The notes beneath the pieces were generated by a model, which saw only the letters and a list, made by a program, of their open reading frames with translations, was not told the origin of the DNA and did no database searches. The position numbers and the translations under genes are program-made. A DNA stretch of 64,000 nt, taken from contig NC_049979.1 of the NCBI RefSeq assembly GCF_000003815.2, positions 14,615,459 to 14,679,458 of the forward strand, in the 5' to 3' direction. This document shows, piece after piece, positions 36,001 through 48,000 of this stretch. The stretch comes from Branchiostoma floridae (Eukaryota > Chordata > Leptocardii > Amphioxiformes > Branchiostomatidae). Every line of letters starts with the position of its first letter. The first letter of the stretch is position 1.

Positions 36001-39000
36001 TGTGCAGCGATGTGGGAGTAATGATGTCCTTCCTGCCCTGCTGATGACCCGGTTATCTGGCACATCTGATATCTATCTCCATCCTAAGGTACTGATGAGG
36101 AGGGCAGCTTTTGAAAAAATGAGCTTTGCAAGCACTGCACAGCTGGGACAGTAGATAAGGAAGTGTAGCTGTAATGATCTCTATGCATTATACATTTTTG
36201 AAAAAAGTTTCCAACAACACTAATGAAGATCAACTCAAGGCTCTAAATACAACAAACTTTATGTTGTTGACAAGTGTGCATTCTGCTCAAACTGTTTCAA
36301 AAATTGCAATGTGTGTATTCTTCCTTCATAGCTATGTACAACCCTCTGTTCAACCGATCAATAAATATAGATATAGGGATGTTCACAGATCCAAGTACCA
36401 GTCAATGGTAAAGGCCCCTGACTTGTGAATAGTTCCTGTTTCCTCCACCTGTCCGGATGTGTATGGCCTCCATCAGTCGGCTTGCATAACAATGTCCAGA
36501 CATGTTTTATTAATGTCTCAAGGGACTTCACCTTTGATCTGTTCATAACTAGTCTTCCTGTGGTCATTGACAAACAGGGAACAAAATCTAATGCATTATA
36601 TTGAAAGAAGCTTAATCTAATTGACTTCATGTAAATCAATGATCATGATCCACCAAATCAGAGCAAGGATGTTGAAAAAGAGAGTTTGTACACCTACCAG
36701 TTGTCATGCACACTGGTGAGGAAACTCTGCATCTTCTCTACTGGTGTCTTGCCAACAGCAGGGTCGTTGGGGGCAGGGTGTGGTGAGTGCAGACCTGCAA
36801 CAACAGTAATAACTTTTACTGAAGATTATTACATTAATTTTCTTATTACTTCTTATTCTTCCTTGGAGAGAGTAAACATTTTCCTACATCTTACATAAGT
36901 TAGATCTCTTGTGTAAAATGTTTGTATAAGTTTTGTTTACAAATGTTGGCAAGGAAGATTGGTTGGGGCCATTGACAGAAATATAGCCTTTAGAAACAAA
37001 CTGGCAATTCCAGTTCTTCCAACAAAAATCCATTCTCTCCATTAACACTCACTACAGCAGGGAGTCCAAAGATCACACGGGGTAAGAATGGACCATCTGA
37101 GTGATCCACTTCTTCATCCTGCAGTTGCTTTCCAATAAAGTTGGTCAGACAAAGTTCAGGACATAACATGGGATCAATATAGCTCATGGTGTGTGCAGCG
37201 TAACTTTGATCAGACAGTTCAGATAGCATCAGGCAATGGAACAAGCTCAGCCTTGTCCTCAAGAGCCTGCTTTCAGAGATAGTGGCTGAGCGTGATGTTC
37301 TTTATCTGAAATAAACATCAGACAACCAAAGAAAGAAGAGGCTGTAGGGATATCTGGGCAAACAATATTCTCATGAAAAGAAAAGAAGTACCATATACTT
37401 TACTCAGCAGCTCGTGGTACCTTCATTCATGACTGATTCATGTATTCCACTGCATCCCTGTTTTTTTTTTGTTATTTTTTTTGTTTAATACCGACACAAT
37501 GTATTCCACTGCATCCCATTTCCAGGCAAATGCTTCATTTGCTACAAATAAATACATTATAGGTGGATTAATTGGCTTTAAAAGAAAGGACCCACTGCCC
37601 CTGAGACTTTCTGAAGTCTAACTCCACCCAGCCGGCTGTATATGATACAATGCCTACTACAGTAAATGTTCATTCATGGCCACAGTCTTCTTGGTAAATG
37701 CAAGGAGCTTCTTGGTAAATGACAGGAAACAGTTTGCCAGGTTCCAGGTATTAAACCCTACAATCCCGAAGAATAATTTGAATTCACTCCATAATCCCTT
37801 TCTACTTGCCAAAGGAATGGTGGCTGGCAGGAAGTCCCAAAAATCAATAAGTACTTCCGGTTACTCCACCTCCGGGAATTAGCCATGAAAGCAAAGTGTG
37901 GGTACCAAAGTCTGGATTATGCAGAAAATTGGAACATACTCTGCATGACAGATGAAAAACTGCTATCAACACTCCAAACTAGAGGCTCCATAGTGAAGGT
38001 CAAATCTGTGTCTCCTTTCAAGTTTACCAGATTCATCGCACAATGAAGATTCATATCGTTTCTATTAATGGTTTCTTTTGAGCTATGAGCTAGTGCAGTA
38101 ATATCAGAATCTTAAGCCGGTGGTTGGCTCTACTGCATAAAAGATAAGAGAATGTTCTCATGTTGGAAAGATTCCAAGTCAAAGGCCCTGATGAGAACTG
38201 GTTACCTTTGTGCTGTAGTGAACATGTATCAGAACTGATACCAGTGGTTTCAATCAATCAAAAACAAGTTACCCTGGCAGTTGACCTTCACATTTACTGT
38301 ACTCAGCATACTAGAACGTTATTATAGATACATGTAATTTACAGTACATGAATTCTAACCAAGTATCTAAAATCTTCAGACTTGCAGAATTGCCAAGGAG
38401 TCTGGATAACTTGACAATCTATACGTAAGATCTGTCCAATATTCTTAAAAGGATACAAAAAAAGGCTGGGCATTACAAACAGGGCTCAAATAAGGCTACT
38501 AGAGCTTCCATATTGAAGTAAGACATAATACCATGGAGATGTACACAAGGTGTGCAAAGTTATCAGCTTGGTGAATATACACACATTCTGTAATGATACA
38601 TGGGATCTGTCCTGCAAAAACTGAGCCTTTAAAACCATAACCCCTGAAAGTAATGGTGCACTGGATTTATATGAAATGTAGACTTATTGGTTAGGCAACC
38701 AAACTGAGTCTTATCTTCAGAGCCGGTGACAAATACATTGTCTGCCACGTGCAACCTTGATCTCTGTCAGTCCAATCGGGTCAAGGAAAAATGGATGATG
38801 GGCTGCAATGTCTCGCGTTAAGAAACACGATTCCCGCACGCAAACTGTTACACTCGACTGAGTCTAATACCAATATCTGCTGGAAGTTTGGCAGAAGCGC
38901 CCTTTTGTGAGTGCTTATAGGGGCATTCCACTCCAGAAGGGAGTCTTGTTTTCCAATAGATAATGTGTTAATGAATACATAATCAGCCGAATTTTGTGGA

Positions 39001-42000
39001 ATTCATCTTGGGATGAATTACGCGATGTGCGTTTTGTAAAACAATAATGACACTCACTAAACCCATGCAGACCCTTCCCATGCATTCCCTATACGCATAG
39101 ACACTTTGTTTATCGTACATATTTTCGGAATAATTGAGGTACGCTAAGCAAACCGAGAAGGCAAATTGCTCATAAGATAGCAAAGAATACAAGAACAAGA
39201 CGAGATTTCTTAGCGAACCTGAAATTAGTTTTGTAACCTTACCTAAAAGTTTTGCATTGTATTCAGCCATAGGATTAATTCAATTAGAGGGTACTTGGGG
39301 AGTTCAGTAGAAGACTGAATGCTTTCGAGGCACGTGGAGCAACTGGGTAATTTATCGTATAATGTGAAGTAGTATGCAGTTATTACTTCCTAAAATTAAT
39401 ATTTATCGGAAAATAACACCCCGTGTGGAGTGGAATGCCCCTTTATATGTAAAATGCTAACCTCTGTGCTCTAGCATTCTGTGACAGGAATTCTAACGGT
39501 TGGTAGTCATAGGCTCTGACTTTGACAAATAGATTGGTTTCCATTGTTCGTCCTCCAAGCTGGCCACCAGAGGCAACCATCACACAACGTACAATCCACC
39601 ATGGTCTTCCCCCACACACATTCACAATTTCAGGTGCCAATAAACAGTGATTACCATATTGGAGAAGGTATCAAGTGTATGATAGCAAGATCAATTTCCA
39701 TCTTACATGGTAGGTCTGTTGATTGATTGTCTGTTTCTTCAAAAAGGTATGGGTCACCATTTGAAAGGGAGACATTGGCTAAAGCAAGATGGAATCTTCA
39801 TGACAACAAAGGACTTGTGTCACTTAGAACTATCAACAAAATATACACCACATATTCCTTATGTCACAAGCTATCTGCCATCTAAAAATCAAGACCATGG
39901 CACATCCAGTTCAAAAGATCCAAAAAATGAATTTCTGCTGCAGTACCAAGGTCATAAACCAGGGGGCCCAAAGTTGACCTTGACCTTTGTCTTCCCAACA
40001 CCTACCCACAAACCAAATATCATTGTAATCCATTCAGAGGTTCTTGAGTTATGCTCACTACAAAAATCCGGACACACAGACAGACACACAGACACACACA
40101 CACACAGACACACCCAAAACTATATCTCCATTTTTCATGGAGATAATTAGAACTACATGGACTACCAGCGTCTTGCTCAGCCAATCTAGACAATGATAGT
40201 ATTGACGATCAGCCATAAAGAAGTGCATACCAGATCAATAGTTCAAAGCTCTCACATACAGACAAGCCTTCCAAGAAGTCAACCTTTGTCAGCAGGAAAA
40301 GGATAATTCTGGCTTAAAACTAATTGACCTTTATTCTTTGCGTAACATACTAGTATATCTGTCGATTTAAGAAAAATGAGTCATTGAGGAAATTTGGGCC
40401 ACTCTGGTCCAAGAAGTTGAAGAATGCTGTCTTTCTCAGCATGACAGGTACATGCTTTCAGATTGCAATATTTTGGTATCATCATCAGGACTAGAGAGAA
40501 AGTGAACCATGTTTGTATATCAGATTCATTGTGACAAATGTTATTTATAATATCCACATGTAACTGGAAGAAATGATGGTTTAATTTTCTGTCAGGCTGG
40601 TGTCAATTGATTCTCACAAAATACTCCCACGGATATAGAGATAAGGCGTTACATGCAGTGGGGCATATTGTGAGCCAACCTACCATAGGAGCAACATTAC
40701 TGACTACTAGCCTATAGTCTACTGAACATCAGGGTAGCGCGATATAGATTCAGCTTTTGGTATACTAGACATGCCTTATCTGCATGCCCTTATATGTGAC
40801 TATTGGAAGGGACGTCAACCTGACCAGGGTGACCATACAGGCTAAGTCTCTCTCACCCCTCTGTTCTGTCAATCTAATGTGGGACTCCTGATGTGTTGTG
40901 CACCCATAGTAGATTCTGTGGACATAGGGAAGTGCATATCAGATCAATAGAAGCCTTCAAAGAACTCGATCTTTGTCTGAAAGAAAAGGATTACTAGGGA
41001 TTGCATGCAGTAGAGGTGTATCAATTTTGGAATGTTCATGCAAGGGCACTGAGCAGATTTTCAACCACCTGGATACATGCAGGCGGAAAACGTCTGTATC
41101 ACCAATCACAAAAGTCTTATTTTTCATTCATTTTTCTGTACTCATTTCTGCTTCCATCTTGGATAAATTCTGCAACAGTGACCTGGGACTTGGTAGAAAC
41201 AGCTGGGTTCCATCTTTCTCTTAGCTGACCCAGAGAAAATGGGTTCACTTTACTGAGTGGATCAGCTTCCCCACAGGGCTAGAACTGGTGACATCTCCAA
41301 GGCTGAGCACAGCAAAAGTAAAGCCTACATGTATCTGTAGAGCCTGCACCTCTAAGGGATGATATCTCAGTGATTCTTTATAAACAGTGACAGTCTGAGG
41401 TTAGGAATAGGATTAGGATTACCTAATATGAAGCCTTAGCCTGTGTCATGGACCAAAAACTGATTAGAACAGCCAATGACATCGGGAGATTGAAGAGGGG
41501 TTAGAATACAGATTATCCATGCAGATTGATCCTGTCCATATTAGTGCCCTTTAATGATAATAAGCTTTATGAACTATCAATGACACTGAATACTTGGGGT
41601 TAGGGGTGGGAATAGGATTAGGATTATGTAGTAGATTGAGCCCCTTCAGTGTCATGGAGCAGTGTCAAAAAGAAGTTCTTAGTCTGCCAATGATACTGAC
41701 AGTTGGGTTTAGGTTCAGGACTTTCTGTAATGTCGGGCCGATAATCTGTCACTCCAAGAAGGCCACTGTTGCCCCAAGTAGTACAGTATTAGGTCACAGC
41801 AACTAAACTTTTGGGATGACATCAACTGCAGAATCAAAGTCTAATGCAAGAGGTTGAGAAAAACAAGTTATCATCATAGTGCTACATGATGCATATTCTC
41901 CATGAAAGCAAGATGCCAAAATTTTCAAAATGGACACTATAAATACTATAACATACAATTGTGGCAAAACATGGTATCATTATGATATCATTATGACCTG

Positions 42001-45000
42001 TCTGTGTGTATGACTGTCTGTGTTTCCAGAAATTTGTGGTCAGCATAACCTTAGAACCTCTGGATGGATTATAATAATATTTGGTATGTGGGTAACGTTA
42101 CTGTAAGTGTTGGAAAGACAAAGGTCAAGGTCGATTTTGGACCCCCTGGTGTGTGACCTTGGTACAGCAACAGATTTTTTTTATCTTTTGAGCTGGACAT
42201 GCTATGGTCTTGATTTTTTGATGGCAGATACCTTGTGATGTAAGGAAGAAGTGATGTGTGTTTGGGCAGGGGCAACATTGTCAATTCTTCCTAGGAGCAT
42301 AATGGAGCATAACAGAACATAGGAACGATGGGTTTCCATGATATTTAGCATGCAGGTATCTTTGGCAGAGATGTACATGATGAAGTGCAAATTATGCAGA
42401 TTTGGTCTTAACTTATATAATTACGGAGGAAAATCTATATTTACAGTATTTTCCATTATAGGACTCAAATACATGTAACATATGTAGTTTGTGGCAGGTG
42501 GAATATTAGCAGATACCAATTATGCAAATAAGTCACTTATTTGCATAACTAATGTGAAAGTGTCCTAATCCACGTCATAATAAATATATAAAGTAAATGA
42601 TTGGATTGTCAACTTTGTGGCCTTTGTAAGTGAGTTAAAGGTGTGCATAACCAAGCAAAAATTATGCAGATGTGACAGTCATTTGCATAATCAGAATAGT
42701 TTTTGTTCCTGTGTGTGATTATGCATTTGAGTTTTACTTTGTGAACTGCATTGTCCAGGCCAGAGTCAGTTTGGACCAAAGTCTTTAGAAAATGTTAATC
42801 CCTACATACCGACCCTAATTTTCTCAGGACTGAAACAGGAAAACAACATTTTTTCCTAGGACTAAGTCTTACACCTGTAAATGATTGGATTGTCAATATT
42901 GTGATCTGTGAAAGTTAGTTAAAGGTGTACATAACCAAGCATGAATTATGCAGATGTGCAAGTCATTTGCATAATCAGAATATTTCATTTGTTTTATTAC
43001 AGTAAAAAATCTACCCAATTTTCATGAACCCCCAAAAATGCTTCCTGTTCTGAGCAGGTTTCTTCAACCTCCACAAATTGCTATATTACTGTTCTGTCAT
43101 GACATCCCAATCCCTTCTGGAGGCAAAAGCCCCTTCAGCATTCAGCACATAGCCTGCAATAAGTATGCTCTGTGGCTCTTATTCCAAACATAAACAAAAT
43201 ACCTAATATTGCCCTAAGGTGTTGAACTTCAAGAGAGATAAGCTAAGGATTTTGATATACCTGCAAGGTGCCCTTTGCCCGTGGGTAGTGACATATCGCG
43301 TCTTTTTTAAGAGCAACAAACAATTTTTTTGCCACTTAATTAGCAAATCTAAGAATTTTGGAAATATTGACTACAATTTTCCTTTACATTGTCATCCAAT
43401 CCATTGTTGTTGACAAAGACAAGGGCAATAGGACAATTTGCAATTATTGCTCAGGAAGATATGGATAAGAATGATGTATGGTGTAAAAGATACTTGAAGT
43501 CTGCAATTAGCAGACTGTGAGTGTTATCTTCACAAAGCAGAATCAGCCAGTCCCGACACGTCTCCCTGCCATAGAGATGCTTGGCTCCATGCCCAGACTC
43601 ATGTGCCTCTGTCATAAGATCTCCTGCTGCCTTTATGTAACTGAGCTCCAATTCCCACCACATTCCTACAGCTTCTGATCTTTTATTTCTTACGAGCGAC
43701 CATCTCGTGCACTCTTAATTGGATACAAGGCAATGAATGGCCGTACGTGTACAGCATGAGGCTTGCTGACCTTTACAAGATCTGTGCCACACTTTATGGG
43801 AAATATCTAACACAACGAGCACCAGTACTGGCACTTTCTTCACAAATGGAGGAATCTGTCATCTATTCCATTCATGAAGAACAAAAAAGATACCCATTTA
43901 GATGGTATAGCCTGACATTACACCTGACAGACAGATATAAGTTGTAAGACAAATATTGTGATATTTTGTCAGCTTTCCTTTCTCATAGTTTACGTATTGA
44001 TGGAGTATTCTTTGAAATCAGCACACTCTTCTCAGAGCAGTTGGTTGCCATAATTTTGCATGTCAGAAGATTAATGGTCACAGCTAGGGGTGGGTACCAG
44101 TACGGTGTACCAGTACAAAACCGTTTTTTCTTGTTGGACCAGTCCAGAAAAACCGGACCTGAAAAAATTTAGTGGACCGGAAGTTGGACCGATTCGAAAA
44201 TGAACAGATTATATCGGTAGGCATTCATGTGTTTTGGGGCTTACCATCCCCCAAAAATAACAAGACCGAAGTAGAGGAAAGTTGATAGTCATTTTTAAGT
44301 TTCTATAGCCAAACCTGGTCTGAAACAGAGGCAGTTAGTGTTGTTTACACGAAGATAGGATTTTAGAATGCAAATGGGCATTCCACCGAACAGAATCCTT
44401 GTAGTGAACCATTGTTTTGTGTATCGCCCATTCACAAATTTTCACAGATAATTAGGTCCAGGTTCAGGTCCAGACCTGTTCCTGATCCTCTGGACCTGGA
44501 CCGTACCTGGACCTGAATTTTCTGTACCTGTACCCAGCCCTAGTCACGGCACTACTTTCAACTTCACCCAAGTCTATCACTATCAGTAACAATGAATGTG
44601 AGTAAAGTCATTTGTAAAGAACAGAGAAACGCAAACTGCATTGGAAGCAGTTGACTGTTGACCCTGACAGCTCAATCCATGAACAAGATAACTTGTAAAG
44701 CTTTTTCTGAAACATTCAACCTCATGATACTGATACACTTAAAAAGGATCCAAAACCCATACGATTCAGAAGTGCTTTGAAAAATTCTTCATGATTTTGA
44801 GACAAGACAAATCTTTTTTTGGAACAAAAATGTCTCACTATCCAATATTCACTCACACTCACATAATATCCAGATTGACCAGGGATGCCATTGGGTGACA
44901 TGTGGCAATAATTTTTTTTATTTTCATTTTTTAAGAACAGGCAAAAATTCATACCTTCAAAACTTGACTTTTAAAAATACCTTTATTGATTGTGTCCAGA

Positions 45001-48000
45001 ATATGAAGACCCTGGTGTTCCTGGTGAACAAGCAATAGAGCTTGTATGGCCTTATTGTGACAAATGTGTTCCTATGGTTTGTCATCCTTTTGACAACCAA
45101 ATCCCCTCATCAGTTTTCTGCTTGTTAATCTGACAATACACCATTGTGCCACTTACTGCATATATTCATGTTGTCTGCAGGAAACAGTTATGAAAATTAG
45201 CTGCAAATGTTGACACCAAGGCAATAGCAATTGCAGCACAGAAACGAAAAGTACATGCTGCACTTAAGTAAGACAACTCTATCTAAATTTCTACTTTGGA
45301 AACATTACTATCAGTCATTGTAAAAATGCACTGCATTAATGTAAAAAAGTACAATCATCAAAAGAAATCTTAAAGGGACCTACATGCATCACAAAGGCAA
45401 CATATTTCAACTGAATGGAAAGTATATAAAATGGATATGGAAGACAGTTCTACTGGTGTTAATGACTAGAGGGGAATCAAACATAAGTAAAATGGATGCA
45501 CTACTGGTAAAGGTTTAGCCTGATTCTAGGAATTATTTCTGTATCATAGATTCATATTTCCACAGAGGGCACATTGAGCCCATTACACTCCATGTATCAT
45601 CTTCACATGGCAGATGTCTAGGGGCATAACAAACAGCTATCAAATGAGAGCTGCTTCAATGTGCATCTCCAGTCGGACATATCAGTACACAGTCCAAAAG
45701 AACCACTTAACCTGTCCATGGTGCTGAATCAACAGCTTATAAGTATAGTGTGATGCTTTTCAGTTGTATGGGAGGGAGCACCTTATATGGGCTACTAGAC
45801 TGTGTTCTGTTTGTAGCTGTCTTATTTGCAATACCAAGGTTATTTTCAATAGCAAAGTGTAAAGTAGCTCAAAGGGGCTTCTTTGTACAGCCCTTTATGT
45901 CAAGCATATTCTTTCCGGTGATGTCACCTTTAAATAGCCTTCATCTAAAATAGAATGAAAAATAGACTTTTTGCACAAACAGGAGAAAGCAATTTGCATC
46001 ATCTGGACTATTTAACTAGCAAGGCAATTTTATTCCCTTTTCACAATATAAATGTATATCCTTTCCGTGCTCTAAAACACTTGGGACATGGAAGACTTCA
46101 TTGTCTATCCATTGACTGATTCCTTCTGGCACAAATAAGGGTAACTGTTGTGATAAGATTAGCAGCAGCTATCTTGGGAATAGGAGCAGAGGAGACTCCT
46201 TGTCAGCTACAATTATTTACACTTTGTTAATCTAGAAGTGTTTATAAATCCTGCCTCTTGCCTCTGAACATATTACTCCAACAGCAATCAATATAAGATA
46301 TATAGCATCATATATCTTTAATATATCTTTAATATATTGCAGTAATAGATGCCAAACTGAATATCCCTTGAACATTATGCTGACGTCACTGTATCTTATA
46401 TTAGAGTTCACATTTCCAAAAGGCAATATCGTATGCATACTCTATCCTTATTTGAGCAAATCCAATATCGCATTTCCCTCCCATGAGGATGTTATTTGCA
46501 CGTTATTGCCTGTGCTGTACACATTAGAAGCGGTTCAAACAACCCTGGCCCTCTCCATTGATTTTCCCCAACTGTAATGACATGCCATCACTTTCCCAGA
46601 GCCGATGGCAATGGAATAATCAATGGGGTATGGAATGCTTTATGAAGGCCGCCCCAACTGGGAGGGAAGTTTGGGGTTAACACTGCACCTATTAGGGGCA
46701 CTTGACTTGCCCACATCTTACAACACACCATACATATGCATATCCTTAGCATTGATAGTATAAACAGCCTTGATAATATCAACACTCTTCATCTTAAATT
46801 TTGAACAAGTTCCTTGTAAATAAATGACACTTAACTTTCAAAACAACACACGACCACAGATGCATATTTAATGCTGGAACATTTTTCTCCCGTGCATATC
46901 ATGCCACTCGTGACAAACTGGAGTCTTGTGGAAAACGCTATGATGGAGTGCCCCATTGTCTGGTATAATATACCTGGGTATGTATCATTACAGCTGCTGC
47001 CCCCTTTGTGGGATGTGGCCTCTCCCGGGACAGGGTGACACGACTTGCCAGGCTACATTCAACCGAGCTTGATAAATGACACGTGGTTCGCGCTTCTGAA
47101 TGGGATGACGTCACCAGAAGCTTCCGCCCACCACCGTTATTGAAGAAGCCAGTGAGTGAGTACAGAGGGAGACGGGGGCACTGCAACAGCCAATCAAACG
47201 GCAATGATTGGATAGGGTGAATATGAAAATCATTTCCTGCGGGTGAGGACTTTACACACCAGGCTATCTGCTCCCTGAAGCTGCTGCTGGTCGCGGCTCC
47301 ACTAGTTTTCAACCAATACTCTGTATCGGACTGAAGCCAGCTTGCAATGGTCACGATGGAGGCCCAGCCTACATTGGAGCTTACCACAGACTTTCCAGAA
47401 AGTGAATTCATCTCCAATCATAGCAGTGAGAACGGGAGTATGCCCATAATATTTGGAACCTCACCTTTGGAACAGGCTTTGCAGGTTACTTATGTCACCT
47501 TGTCGTATCTTGCTACCCTAGGAGGAAACATCGGAGTTCTGGTGGTGATCCTGTCCTACAAGCGGCTCAGGAAGCCCAGGTATTATGTACACTGTAGTTT
47601 GGCCTGCTGTGACATTTTCATCACCACCGTCTGTATCCCCACGGTGATCGTCAACTTGCTGTACCGTGTGAACGATCTGGGGTGGGTGTGGTGCCAGGTG
47701 CACAGTGCCGTGTACATGACCATGTCGGCCTGCACATTGTTCAACCTGGCCATCATGGCCATGGATCGGTACTATGTAATCTGTTGGGCTCTAAACTACC
47801 ACAACGTCGTCACAACATCCCGGGTGCTCTCTCTGATCACGGCTGCCTGGCTAACCTCCATCGTGTCCGTGGCTGTCTACCAAATCATGAGCAGGTTTGC
47901 TGACCCCCACCAGTACATGCCTGACCTGCTCCTCTGCACACCGCGGGTTACCACGACTTGGGTCAGCCTCAGGTACCAGCTGCCCATGCTCTGTGTTGCT

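Noticed and set aside
36990-37262. 90-aa minus-strand ORF upstream of an XPO5 exon
   Set aside because: The flanking XPO5 exons join directly at LCVLG-LHSP with correct phase, and this ORF has no similarity I recognise.
39443-39640. 65-aa minus-strand ORF considered as an XPO5 exon
   Set aside because: No match to the exportin-5 sequence expected here; it borders a MITE and lies in the large intron.
46938-47417. 159-aa minus-strand ORF overlapping the GPCR start
   Set aside because: Antisense to the GPCR promoter and N-terminus; no domain and no splice context.
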